Assembly (NCBI GenBank): GCA_041390825.1
Contig: JAWKPF010000037.1
Span: 1-37,811 of the forward strand
DNA from: Thermomicrobiales bacterium
GTDB taxonomy: Bacteria > Chloroflexota > Chloroflexia > Thermomicrobiales > UBA6265
Direction of reading: 5' to 3'
DNA length: 37,811 bases
Shown here: positions 16,675 through 25,528 of the stretch, piece by piece
Layout: each line of letters starts with the position of its first letter
Position numbering within the stretch: the stretch's first letter is position 1
Notes under the pieces: generated by a model
Told to the model about the DNA's origin: nothing
Database searches by the model: none
Seen by the model: the letters and a program-made list of their open reading frames with translations, nothing else
Position numbers and translations under genes: made by a program

Positions 16675-18372
16675 CTAGACGCTGCCCTGATGGGCCTTGA
16701 AGTCCCGATAGTCGATGTTAGGGAAGGGATTGTCCCGATCCTGCAGATCCCGCAAGAATGCCACCGACTCAGGTTCTTCGGTCCGGCCCATTTCGATGAT
16801 TTCGGCCAACTGATCGAAGCGAGTCAGGTGGTCTTCGAATCGCTCGACGGCGTACTCACGCGCCTGACCGGTCGTAACCAGGAACGGCCAGTCGCTGCTT
16901 TCGAGCAGCAGGAGCTCGCGCGCTGCCTGGTTCAGGAACTCTCGCTCTGAACCGATGGCGCCCGTCGAGGAGGCGACCAGTTGTTCCATGCGGAGTTCGG
17001 CGCCGTGAATCTTCGGCCACATCCATTGCGTGTCCGAATTGAGCCAGGTGAAATGGCCACCGCCTGCGCCCCAGCTGCTCTCGGGCAAGGCGAGGACCCG
17101 GCTCGGCGGGTGATTGGTGACGATTTCGTTGGCTGTTGTCAGTTCGATTTCGGGCGCCTGCGACAGGCGGCGCAGCACAGCCTTCAACCAGTCGACGCCT
17201 TCGAACCACCAGTGACCGAACAGCTCGGTGTCATACGCCGCGCTGATGATGCCGTACTGTCCGTTGGCATCGTAGTACTCGGTCAGCAACCGTCGCACTA
17301 ACGACGCATAGTGCTCCGCATGTTCCTCGACCCGCTCTGCGGCACGGTGCGGCTCGTAGAGCGGCTTGAAGGCGAGATCGAGCCCGCTGCCCCCAACCCG
17401 CCAGTACTGCAGACCGGAGGTAGCGTCTTTCTTGTGGAACTCCCGGTACCAATAGTCGCCCGGATACCCAAACGTGGCCGACCAGACCTGTTGGCCCGTG
17501 TCGTTGTTCCGGGCCAATACGGCCACTTTACCTGGCTCGTCGCCGACCCAATAGGGCTGGAAGGTCGTGCGAGGTTCATCGATCTCGTGCGCTTCGAGTT
17601 CAGGCGAGTAGGTGCGAGTCACGGAACCGTACGGGCCGATGGCCTCTCCGGCCGCTTTGCCTACCGGGTTCCCGCCCTCCACCGAATGCGTCTCGCTGAA
17701 GAACTCCTGCAGACCGAACTTTGCGAGAAAACTCTCGATCCCGGGTCGGCGGATCTCGCCGTCCGCAGTGGGTTCGAGGTACGCCGGGCGGTATGCGCAC
17801 TCCGGCAACCAAATGGAGCGCGGACGCGCGCCAAACCGCTTCTCATAGGCTTTGACGCCGGTTGCCAGCTGCCCGGAGATCGACGAATCGCGCGAGAGCA
17901 GCGGCAAGTACCCATGGGTCGCCGCCGACGTGGCGATTTCGACGTAGCCTTCGTCTTGCAAAACCGCAAGCGCGCCAAGCAGGTCGCTCTTGAATCGATC
18001 CTGGAACGATGTCAGCGCTCTTGCGTAGAAGTGGTGGTAGTACCGCGCGAGATCTCGCAGCCCGGTCTCACCTGTTTCTTCGAACCGATCGATATCGTCT
18101 TCCGCCCAGGCGGACCGCTCGGCCGCATAGCCGATGAAATGCTCGATGATCGTTGGATCGGAAAGCTGCTCGCCCAGAATTGGCGTGACCCCGATGGTGA
18201 GCTTGAAGCGGATCCCATCCTCTTTGAGGTCGTAGAGGGCATTCAACAGCGGAAGATAGGTCTCTGCTATCGCCTCGTGCACCCACTCCTCGCCATGCGG
18301 CCACATGCCCGCCTGACGCGCATACGGCAAGTGCGAATGGAGCACGAAGGTGAAACCGCCGATTTTGCTCAT
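16675..18372 (-). CDS. GH57 family 1,4-alpha-glucan branching enzyme
   Basis: Creates alpha-1,6 branches in the glucan made by GlgE. The GH57 start GGFTFVLHSHLPYARQAG carries the conserved HSHLPY. The predicted nucleophile is E191 in IWLPECAYRPAY, and the second catalytic acid is D381 in AAYDTELFGHWWFEG. Both match the AmyC/TK1436-type branching enzymes. A C-terminal helical region contains ESSWGAGGGHFTWLN, also typical. 565 residues is usual. GGAGGAAA precedes the ATG. No GH13-type GlgB is in the window, so this is the likely branching step. malQ lies 80 bases upstream on the same strand. Confidence 0.92.
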   Translation of the reverse strand: MSKIGGFTFVLHSHLPYARQAGMWPHGEEWVHEAIAETYLPLLNALYDLKEDGIRFKLTIGVTPILGEQLSDPTIIEHFIGYAAERSAWAEDDIDRFEETGETGLRDLARYYHHFYARALTSFQDRFKSDLLGALAVLQDEGYVEIATSAATHGYLPLLSRDSSISGQLATGVKAYEKRFGARPRSIWLPECAYRPAYLEPTADGEIRRPGIESFLAKFGLQEFFSETHSVEGGNPVGKAAGEAIGPYGSVTRTYSPELEAHEIDEPRTTFQPYWVGDEPGKVAVLARNNDTGQQVWSATFGYPGDYWYREFHKKDATSGLQYWRVGGSGLDLAFKPLYEPHRAAERVEEHAEHYASLVRRLLTEYYDANGQYGIISAAYDTELFGHWWFEGVDWLKAVLRRLSQAPEIELTTANEIVTNHPPSRVLALPESSWGAGGGHFTWLNSDTQWMWPKIHGAELRMEQLVASSTGAIGSEREFLNQAARELLLLESSDWPFLVTTGQAREYAVERFEDHLTRFDQLAEIIEMGRTEEPESVAFLRDLQDRDNPFPNIDYRDFKAHQGSV

Positions 18373-18452
18373 CGAGTTTCCTCCGGATCGGGATCTTGAT
18401 TGGATGTCGAGGACATTCTAGTGCCGGTTGCCCAATAGCAGCGAAAAGTCGC

Positions 18453-20027
18453 TCAAGCCTTGGGATCGAACCGGTCGAACAAACGATGCGTTGCACCCGG
18501 GGCGCTGTAGTCGAATGGATCGTACGTTCGCTCGATAGGTGGGCGATCCAGCCGCCCATAGGCCCCTGCAAGCTCGCGCAACCCGCGCGCCAACCCGTCA
18601 TTGAGTTGATGGGAGAGATAACGCCACTTCCAATTGCCAAATGCAATACCTGGGCGGTTCATGCGGGCCTCGTCACCCAGGCGCATCACATCCTGCAATG
18701 GCACGATAGCCAGGTCGGCCACCGATGCGAACGCAAGCCGAATGAAGTCCCAGGCGATATCGCTGCCGTCGGCTCCCAGATAGGTCTGGACCTGCTGACG
18801 CTCGCTCTCCGAGCATGACTGAAACCAGCCGATCGTGGTCTGATTGTCATGCGTTCCGGTGTAGACGACGCAATCTCGCTCATAGTTGTGCGGCAGGTAG
18901 GCGTTGTCCGGATCGCCGTTGAAGGCAAACTGCAACACCTTCATTCCCTGCAGTCCAAGCTCGAAGCGAAGCGCATCGACATCCGGCGTGATGATCCCCA
19001 GATCTTCGACGACGATCGGCAGATGACCGAGCTCGGCTTCGATCGCATGGAAAAGCGCCGCTCCAGGCGCGCGCTCCCAACGCCCGCCACGGGCAGTGGA
19101 ATCGCCCGCTGGCACCACCCAGCCAGCCGCCAATCCCCGAAAGTGGTCGATACGCACCACATCGACCAGCTCGGTCAGGCGCCGCACGCGCTCGATCCAC
19201 CAGGCGAACCCATCGGTCTCCATGGCAGCCCAGTCGAAGACCGGGTTGCCCCAGAGCTGGCCGTCAGCGGTAAACAGATCGGGCGGAACTCCGGAAACCA
19301 CTTCCGGCCGGCGATCGGGCGTCAGCCGAAACTGACTCGGATTCGCCCAAACATCGGCGCTGTCGAGCGCCACGTAAATGGGGATATCACCGACGATCTG
19401 GATACCGCGCTCATTTGCATATCGCTTGAGCGCGCTCCACTGGATCCGAAAGAGGAACTGGATGAACGCGTGAAAGTCGATTTCGTCGACCATCTCAGCC
19501 GCCAGAGCGGCGAGGGCCTTCGGATCTCGCAGGCGGATCTCGTCTGGCCAGTCCTGCCAGGAAACCTCGCGGAAGCGGCGTTTCAGCGCCATGAAAAACG
19601 CAAAATCACGCAACCAGGATGCCTGTGCTATTTCGAATGCGCTCAGTTGTGCGCGCAGTTCGGGAGATCCCCGTTCCTTGAACGACTCGAATGCCGTCCG
19701 CAGCGCCGCGTACTTGTACGCCCCGGCAGCGCCGTAGTCGACCTCGTGCTCGTTGAACCCGCGCGAATCCCCGCCCGTCTCCAGTCCGAGAAACGCAAGC
19801 CCGTCGATCGAAATGAGCAGCGGGTTCCCAGCGAACGCCGAAAGCCCGGAGTATGGCGAGTCGCCGTAGCCAACCGGAGAGAGCGGCATGAGTTGCCAGT
19901 AACACTGGCCTCCAAGCGCCAACCAGTCGACGAACTCATAGGCGCCCTGTCCCATGTCCCCGACACCATGCGGTCCCGGAAACGATGTCGGGTGCGCCAG
20001 AATCCCGCTGGCCCGTTCCAATCTCAT
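18453..20027 (-). CDS. malQ: 4-alpha-glucanotransferase (amylomaltase)
   Basis: GH77 enzyme that transfers alpha-1,4-glucan segments between chains, used in glucan turnover. The start RASGILAHPTSFPGPHGVGD and SPYSGLSAFAGNPLLISID are characteristic. The catalytic parts are VVRIDHFRGLAAGW (nucleophile Asp), VVEDLGIITPDV (acid Glu) and YTGTHDNQTTIGWF (third Asp). 524 residues is the short GH77 form without extra N-terminal modules. GAGGGG lies upstream of ATG 20027. Gene order suggests co-transcription with the GH57 branching enzyme. Confidence 0.95.
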   Translation of the reverse strand: MRLERASGILAHPTSFPGPHGVGDMGQGAYEFVDWLALGGQCYWQLMPLSPVGYGDSPYSGLSAFAGNPLLISIDGLAFLGLETGGDSRGFNEHEVDYGAAGAYKYAALRTAFESFKERGSPELRAQLSAFEIAQASWLRDFAFFMALKRRFREVSWQDWPDEIRLRDPKALAALAAEMVDEIDFHAFIQFLFRIQWSALKRYANERGIQIVGDIPIYVALDSADVWANPSQFRLTPDRRPEVVSGVPPDLFTADGQLWGNPVFDWAAMETDGFAWWIERVRRLTELVDVVRIDHFRGLAAGWVVPAGDSTARGGRWERAPGAALFHAIEAELGHLPIVVEDLGIITPDVDALRFELGLQGMKVLQFAFNGDPDNAYLPHNYERDCVVYTGTHDNQTTIGWFQSCSESERQQVQTYLGADGSDIAWDFIRLAFASVADLAIVPLQDVMRLGDEARMNRPGIAFGNWKWRYLSHQLNDGLARGLRELAGAYGRLDRPPIERTYDPFDYSAPGATHRLFDRFDPKA

Positions 20028-20069
20028 GGCTGACCCCTCGGTGTCTGAGCAAGTGAAATGTTCGCCGAT

Positions 20070-21074
20070 TTACGGCTCTTCGAGGCTATCGCGAAGGATA
20101 TCCATGTGCTCGAGCGCGAGACCGGTGCCGATCGCGACACATGCCAGCGGATCGTCGGCAACGTAGCACGGCACGCCGGTGACCTCGGTCAGCAGATCCG
20201 GCAAGTGGCGCAAGAGCGCGCCGCCTCCGGTCAGGATCATGCCCTTGTCGATAATGTCGGAGGAGAGTTCTGGAGGCGTTTCCTCGAGAACCGCGCGAAC
20301 CGCTCCGATGATCGCTTCCAGCGGTTCGGTGATCGCATCCGTGATCTCATTGGCATGGATCTGGATCGTGCGGGGCAGACCGGCAACTTCGTCGCGGCCG
20401 CGCACCTCCATCACCACATCCTCATCGACTGGCATTGCGCTGCCAATGGCAATCTTGATCTCTTCCGCGGTCCGCTCCCCGACGCGCAGGTTGTATTTGC
20501 GCTTGATGAAGTTCGCGATCGCTTCGTCGAACTTGTTGCCGCCCACGCGCAGCGAGCGCGCGACGACGATGCCGTTGAGCGAAATGACCGCAACCTCGGT
20601 CGTGCCGCCCCCGATATCGATGATCATGTTGCCCGAGGGGTCGGCAACCGGGATCCGCGCGCCGATTGCTGCCGCCAGTGGTTCGCTGATGAGAAACGCC
20701 TTGCGAGCTCCGGCGTTCAATGCCGCGTCACGCACCGCACGCCGCTCGACTCCGGTCACACCCGCGGGAACGCAGATCATGACTTCGGGACGCACCAATG
20801 AGAACCGGCCACAGCTCTTGTTGATGAAATAGCGCAGCATCTCCTGTGTGACCACGTAATCGGCGATCACGCCGTCACGCATGGGACGGACCACTTCGAT
20901 GGTCTCGCGCGGCTCTCGGCCGAGCATGTCGCGCGCTTCCAGGCCAACAGCTTTCACTTTTCCATCTTTGGCGGAAATGGCAACGACCGACGGCTCGCTG
21001 ATCACGATTCCACGGCCACGAACGAAAACCAGCACGTTCGCGGTGCCGAGGTCGATTCCAATCTGTTTTGCCAC
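20070..21074 (-). CDS. mreB: Rod-shape determining protein MreB
   Basis: Actin-like ATPase that forms membrane-bound filaments guiding cell-wall synthesis. IGIDLGTANVLVFVRGRGI is the phosphate-1 loop; IDIGGGTTEVAVISL is phosphate-2; MILTGGGALLRHLPDLL is the adenosine motif. 334 residues is typical. The start is GTG with GGAG upstream. mreC and mreD are not adjacent, so this is either a solitary mreB or the locus is split. It suggests a rod-shaped or wall-organising cell, though some solitary MreB proteins have other roles. Confidence 0.95.
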   Translation of the reverse strand: MAKQIGIDLGTANVLVFVRGRGIVISEPSVVAISAKDGKVKAVGLEARDMLGREPRETIEVVRPMRDGVIADYVVTQEMLRYFINKSCGRFSLVRPEVMICVPAGVTGVERRAVRDAALNAGARKAFLISEPLAAAIGARIPVADPSGNMIIDIGGGTTEVAVISLNGIVVARSLRVGGNKFDEAIANFIKRKYNLRVGERTAEEIKIAIGSAMPVDEDVVMEVRGRDEVAGLPRTIQIHANEITDAITEPLEAIIGAVRAVLEETPPELSSDIIDKGMILTGGGALLRHLPDLLTEVTGVPCYVADDPLACVAIGTGLALEHMDILRDSLEEP

Positions 21075-21164
21075 TCAGGGAACTCCGACGTCGTTCGATC
21101 GTCTTCGAAAAGCTCGAATGCGAGGGGCCATCGGGGCCCGTTCCCGACGCCGAATCAGCCAGCG

Positions 21165-21173
21165 ATTGTACCA
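21165..21173 (-). promoter_or_regulatory. Extended -10 promoter candidate for mreB
   Basis: The minus strand reads TGGTACAAT about 90 bases upstream of mreB, an extended -10 (TGn plus TACAAT). No good -35 hexamer is present at the usual distance, as is common for extended -10 promoters. Confidence 0.4.
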
Positions 21174-21241
21174 TGACCATGACACCGGGCTCCCTCCAAA
21201 CGGGGTGCGACGGCACGGTCTTGGCAAGAGAGGAACGCACG

Positions 21242-21595
21242 GTGGACGGCGAGGAACGACAACACGGCAAGCACCCGAGCAGCCGCGACAAGGACAAAAA
21301 CGAACGCAAGGGCGGCCCCAGAAGCGATTCCGACGGCGGATCGAGGGAGCGCAACCGCGGACGCCGATCGGGAGGCGGAGGACGGCGCGGTGTCTATGCC
21401 TTCGACGACCAAATGGAACATGCGCTTTGCCAGCAGATGACGCATCAGGCGCCAAAGGGATTCCCGGCAGTTGGGCGATCTGACCTGGCAACGATGCCGC
21501 CAGTCGAAATCGACCGCACCGAAACGTCGATCCTCTTCTGCGATCAGCAACATGGCGGCCCGCACTTCTGGCCGAATGGCGACGAGGTGCGCTAG
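21242..21595 (+). CDS. Small charged protein of unknown function
   Basis: Not recognised. The 117-residue product has a disordered, Arg/Lys/Asp/Gly-rich first half (residues 1-50, with a GGGGRRG stretch). A more ordered second half contains YAFDDQMEHALCQQMTHQAP and ends with CDQQHGGPHFWPNGDEV. Third codon positions are strongly G/C, as in neighbouring genes, which favours this strand over the open frame opposite it. I chose GTG 21242 because AGAGAGGA sits about eight bases upstream; ATGs at 21174 and 21180 are alternatives. It diverges from mreB and ends 21 bases before the diguanylate cyclase. Confidence 0.5.
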   Translation: MDGEERQHGKHPSSRDKDKNERKGGPRSDSDGGSRERNRGRRSGGGGRRGVYAFDDQMEHALCQQMTHQAPKGFPAVGRSDLATMPPVEIDRTETSILFCDQQHGGPHFWPNGDEVR

Positions 21596-21616
21596 CGAGT
21601 TCGAGCGAGCCGAACC

Positions 21617-22849
21617 ATGGCCACTCTGCGTGTGACCTCGTCTTCATCTCTCTGGTCGACAGACGGTCGCCTGATCGAAGTCGGCATGTTGGCAATCGCC
21701 AGCGGCATCGCGCTGTTGACAGACTTTTCGGGACGGACGACTCCTGAATCTTCAACTCTTGTCTGGATCTTCCTTGCTCTTGGCATGGCCGTTGCTTCGT
21801 TTGCCCAGGACGGCTTCGAATGGTCCGCTCTCCTGGCTGCTGGCTTGCTCGGAATCGCGCAACCGTTCGCTGCGGATCTCCTTGCGGGCGAGACGCCTAC
21901 CGCCCCGGTGCAGTTCCTTGCCGGCGCGATTGCCGTACTCTCCCTCGCTCGCGGATGCGAGGCCATCGCCACCATTGCCAGAGTTCGAATGCCAGGGCAA
22001 GTCCCGGAATCGCTGCTCTGGCTGCTCGCCGCTTTTACCGCTTTCGGCGCCGCAAACACGATCGATCGGGCGTGGACAGCTATCACACTACTCGGCCTCT
22101 CCGGCGCATGTTGCGTGCGCTTGATTGGTGCTTCAACCGGGCGAAGACGGCAGGCTGCCGGACTCGCTGGTTCCGGTTCGATGACCACATGGATCCTCGG
22201 ATTGACGTTCGGCGCAACGCTCACGATCTCAGCGGTCGCAACCGGCGGGCTCTTTGGCTGGCCCACCGCTGGTATCGCGGCAGCCGGCTTGCTGGCGCTC
22301 CTGAGCATTGGGCGGGACACCGTGGTGATGACTGCTCGCAAGATTTCGGAGCTTCAGAGTCGCGCGGATGAGAGCCAGATGGACGCGCTAACCGGACTTG
22401 CGAACCGTCGAGGATTCGACGCCCGGCTCTCTGAGGAAGTCGCTCGTTCCAGGCGATACGGTCACGCACTATCGCTGCTCATGATCGACATCGACGATTT
22501 CAAACAGGTGAACGACCGCTTTGGGCATGGCACGGGTGATGAGTCGCTGCGCGCCACAGCACGTGCCATCGAGTCGTCGGTTCGGTCGATCGATATCGCC
22601 GCCCGTTACGGCGGCGAGGAGTTCGCGGTGATCTTGCCAGAGACCACCGCGGATGGCGCCGTCGTGGTGGCTGAGCGCATCCGACGTGCGAACGAATCGA
22701 GCACGGTCCCTGTCGAAACGACCGTGAGCATCGGAGGTGCTGAGCTCGACCCGTCCGATGCCGACGGTTCGCGCCTCATCGCATCCGCCGATGCCGCGCT
22801 GTACGTTGCAAAGCGCTCCGGGAAGAACAGGGTCGAGCTAGCTGGCTGA
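21617..22849 (+). CDS. Membrane-bound diguanylate cyclase (GGDEF domain)
   Basis: Makes the second messenger cyclic-di-GMP from two GTP. The N-terminal ~245 residues form six to eight hydrophobic segments, an uncharacterised membrane sensor. A short linker leads to a GGDEF domain from DALTGLANRRGFDARL onward. The active-site loop is GGEEF and is intact; DIDDFKQVNDRFGH supplies the metal-binding part. An RSID allosteric inhibition site lies five residues before GGEEF, so product inhibition should work. The last 12 bases overlap the convergent oxidoreductase gene. Confidence 0.92.
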   Translation: MATLRVTSSSSLWSTDGRLIEVGMLAIASGIALLTDFSGRTTPESSTLVWIFLALGMAVASFAQDGFEWSALLAAGLLGIAQPFAADLLAGETPTAPVQFLAGAIAVLSLARGCEAIATIARVRMPGQVPESLLWLLAAFTAFGAANTIDRAWTAITLLGLSGACCVRLIGASTGRRRQAAGLAGSGSMTTWILGLTFGATLTISAVATGGLFGWPTAGIAAAGLLALLSIGRDTVVMTARKISELQSRADESQMDALTGLANRRGFDARLSEEVARSRRYGHALSLLMIDIDDFKQVNDRFGHGTGDESLRATARAIESSVRSIDIAARYGGEEFAVILPETTADGAVVVAERIRRANESSTVPVETTVSIGGAELDPSDADGSRLIASADAALYVAKRSGKNRVELAG

Positions 22850-23629
22850 CCCGCGTTCGATGGGTCTGGCCGTCTTCAGGATCCCCATGTAAGCATCGAG
22901 CGTCTCCCGATCCGAGACAGCCCGGACAACGGTTTCATCCACCTCGGCATCGAATGCCGTCAGCCCACGCTGGATCTTGTCTTTGGTCCCGTACGCGCAG
23001 GTTGCCAGTGGTTGCGCCTGCATGCGGGAGAAGTGCCGCGCATAGGCCGGGAACGAGGCATATCGATCGCCTTCCCCGGCAAGTTGCTCGAACCCTTCGG
23101 GAAGCGCGACCCGTACATAGGCGATCACTTCGCAGCGTCGCCCTGGCTCCTGATGGCTCCGAACCTCCTGGGTAGAGAGCTTCGCCTGTCGCGGCGTCAG
23201 CCAATTGAGAAGCACCGCATCGGCCTCTCTGGCTGCCAGTGCCACCATCCTCGGCCCTAACGCTCCCACGGCTACCGGCACGCCAGCTTGCTCGCGAATG
23301 GTCCGCACGGCGCCTCGCACGTTGTCGAGCGATCCATAGAGCTCGCCACCCGCTCCTACGCCGACGATCAGCCGGTCTTTCGGCAGCGTCGACTGCTCGA
23401 TCGCCTGGACGATCGAATCTGGCGATCTCCGGTCGATCGGTATCACGCCAACACCGAGCCGGATGCGGGAGGTAACCTCGGCGGCCCGTCGAAGCGCCTC
23501 GAAACCGTCCGAACCTGGCGTGTCGTTGACCCAGAAGGTGTCATATCCATTCGCTTCGGCAGCAGAAGCCAACGGTGCGACAAGAGACGAGAGCGTCGCC
23601 GCGGCGATTCCGAATCCGCGTCGTGTCAT
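22838..23629 (-). CDS. LLM-class (luciferase-like) flavin or F420-dependent oxidoreductase
   Basis: Member of the bacterial luciferase-like superfamily of TIM-barrel oxidoreductases that use reduced FMN or F420. Visible signatures are ANGYDTFWVNDTP near the N-terminus, RLGVGVIPIDRRSPDSI, and LIVGVGAGG followed by a helix. VPVAVGALGPRMVALAAREA is the central glycine strand typical of the F420 branch. 263 residues is on the short side. The substrate is unknown. It lies 18 bases downstream of radC on the same strand. Confidence 0.8.
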   Translation of the reverse strand: MTRRGFGIAAATLSSLVAPLASAAEANGYDTFWVNDTPGSDGFEALRRAAEVTSRIRLGVGVIPIDRRSPDSIVQAIEQSTLPKDRLIVGVGAGGELYGSLDNVRGAVRTIREQAGVPVAVGALGPRMVALAAREADAVLLNWLTPRQAKLSTQEVRSHQEPGRRCEVIAYVRVALPEGFEQLAGEGDRYASFPAYARHFSRMQAQPLATCAYGTKDKIQRGLTAFDAEVDETVVRAVSDRETLDAYMGILKTARPIERGSAS

Positions 23630-23647
23630 GTAGGTGCCAACCTTTCC

Positions 23648-24457
23648 CTAGGCGCTGCCACGTGGGAAACCAAGGCCCAGGCGGCGCAACGACGTGTGTC
23701 CGTGACTGCCGACGATCAAGTGGTCGAGCACGTCGATTCCGAGCAGCTTTCCAGCCTGGTCTAGCTCGACCGTAAGCGCAATGTCTGCCGCCGAAGGAGC
23801 GGGATCGCCAGAAGGATGATTGTGCACGACGACGATCGAGGCAGCATTTTGCCGCACCGCATCCTGAAACACCTCGCCGACCCGAACCTGCGCCTGATTC
23901 ACGCTCCCACGGTAGATCGTCCGCACAGCGAGTACCTTGTGCTTGGTATCGACAAGAACGACGCGCAATTGCTCGTGATCGAGCGCGGCCATCTCGGGAC
24001 CCACCAGGCGGACCACATCCTCCGGAGTGGAGATTCGCATTCGGTCGTCCGGATCGAGCGCCACCACCCGGTTTGCCAGTTCCAGTGCCGCCCGGAGTCG
24101 AGTCGCCTTGGCCGGACCAACACCGTGGATCGCAGTCAACTCCGCCAGATCGAGCCTGGTTAGTCCACGCAGCCCGCCGTTTTCGTGCAGGATCCGTTCG
24201 GAGAGCTTGACGACGCTTTCTCCCTCCGTGCCGGTGTTCAGCAAGATCGCGATGAGCTCGCTCGTCTTGAGCTGGGCCGAGCCCCATTTCAGCATTCGCT
24301 CGCGCGGCTGCTCATCCGGGAGCATCTCGCGCACGCCGTTGGTTCGTCCCACTGCCGACCTCTCGAGCCTCGAACTCTCGACCTTCTCGCGCCAGATTGT
24401 ACCGATTGCGCCGTGGGTCGTTCGGCGCTTGGCAGGGCGATGCGCCAGAAATGCCAT
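23648..24457 (-). CDS. radC: RadC-family protein with JAB metalloprotease-like domain
   Basis: RadC/DUF2466 protein; its former assignment to DNA repair is doubtful and its role is unsettled. An N-terminal helix-hairpin-helix region contains LTAIHGVGPAKATRLRAALE. The C-terminal JAB/MPN domain has the metal motif HNHPSGDPAPSAAD, with both His and the Asp in place. Length 269 includes a ~45-residue lead before the usual LPDEQPRERMLKWG start. ATG 24457 has GAGAGAA upstream. A downstream in-frame GTG (GTG-GGA-CGA) also has a GAGAGGT site, so the true start may be ~36 residues later. Confidence 0.9.
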   Translation of the reverse strand: MAFLAHRPAKRRTTHGAIGTIWREKVESSRLERSAVGRTNGVREMLPDEQPRERMLKWGSAQLKTSELIAILLNTGTEGESVVKLSERILHENGGLRGLTRLDLAELTAIHGVGPAKATRLRAALELANRVVALDPDDRMRISTPEDVVRLVGPEMAALDHEQLRVVLVDTKHKVLAVRTIYRGSVNQAQVRVGEVFQDAVRQNAASIVVVHNHPSGDPAPSAADIALTVELDQAGKLLGIDVLDHLIVGSHGHTSLRRLGLGFPRGSA

Positions 24458-24562
24458 GGTATTCTCTCAAGTCGAATCGGAGGCCATTTCGACAACGTTT
24501 TTCCGGCTTTCGATCACCCGATACCGACCAATCATCCATCGAGCGATTCAGGAGAACGTCAT

Positions 24563-25525
24563 TTGGTACTCGGCCGGATATTCAAACGGCGAGCCGAACC
24601 CGATCTGCAACTCGACCAGGGGCTCGAGAAGACGCGCCGCGGCGTATTCAGCGAGATTTCTCGCTTGTTCGATCGGGAATCGATCGACGAGGAGCTCTAC
24701 GAAGATCTCGAGATGTTGTTGATCCAGGCCGATGTCGGCTGGGAGGTGACGCAACAACTCATCGAGAGCATGCGGCGCAAAGTCGCGGAAGGGCGGATCA
24801 TCGATCCCGGCTACGCTCGCGAGATCTTGCGCTGGGACATGGTCGAGATCCTCGAGGAAGCGACCCGCCATCGTCAGGTCAAGATCCTCCAGCGCGGCGT
24901 TCCGTACGTGATCATGGTGGTGGGCGTCAACGGTGTCGGCAAGACGACGTCCATCGCCAAGCTGGCTGCCTATCACCAGGGTTTTGGGCGCTCGGTCATG
25001 ATGGCCGCTGGCGACACCTTCCGTGCCGCTGCCATCGATCAGCTCAAGATTTGGGGCGAGCGGCTGGGCGTGCCAGTTGTTGCGCATGAGCAGGGGGCCG
25101 ACCCGGGCGCGGTCGTCTTCGACGCCATGCAAGCCGCCTATGCGCGCAACCGCGACGTATTGATCGTAGACACCGCCGGTCGGTTGCATACCAAGTTCAA
25201 CCTGATGGAAGAACTGAAGAAGTTGCGCAAGATCATGCAGAAGCATGTCGAAGAAGCGCCCCAGGAAGTGCTCATGGTGATCGATGCCACCACCGGTCAG
25301 AACGGACTCCTGCAAGCGCAGAAGTTCGCTGAGTCAGTGGAAATCACCGACATCATGATCGCCAAACTCGACAGCACCGCGAAGGGCGGTATCGCCTTCT
25401 CGGTCTCGCGAGAGCTCGGCGTGCCGATCTCCTACATCGGCACCGGAGAGAAAGCGACGGACATGGCGGAGTTCCACCCGGAAGCGTATGTCGACGCGCT
25501 TTTCTTCAGCGCCGACGAGGGATAA
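24563..25525 (+). CDS. ftsY: Signal recognition particle receptor FtsY
   Basis: SRP receptor GTPase that docks ribosome-SRP complexes at the membrane. The start is a TTG with AGGAGAA six bases upstream, giving LVLGRIFKRRAEP, a short basic membrane-contacting tail. The NG domain follows: VVGVNGVGKTTSIAKLA (P-loop), AAGDTFRAAAIDQL, VDTAGRLHTK and IAKLDSTAKGG. The guanine-specificity motif reads AKLD instead of the more common TKLD. 320 residues means there is no long acidic A domain. ffh begins three bases after the stop. Confidence 0.95.
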   Translation: MVLGRIFKRRAEPDLQLDQGLEKTRRGVFSEISRLFDRESIDEELYEDLEMLLIQADVGWEVTQQLIESMRRKVAEGRIIDPGYAREILRWDMVEILEEATRHRQVKILQRGVPYVIMVVGVNGVGKTTSIAKLAAYHQGFGRSVMMAAGDTFRAAAIDQLKIWGERLGVPVVAHEQGADPGAVVFDAMQAAYARNRDVLIVDTAGRLHTKFNLMEELKKLRKIMQKHVEEAPQEVLMVIDATTGQNGLLQAQKFAESVEITDIMIAKLDSTAKGGIAFSVSRELGVPISYIGTGEKATDMAEFHPEAYVDALFFSADEG

Positions 25526-25528
25526 CCG

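Noticed and set aside
21075..21755. Minus-strand open frame opposite the small charged protein
   Set aside because: Codon third-position bias favours the plus strand, and the minus product shows no recognisable domain.
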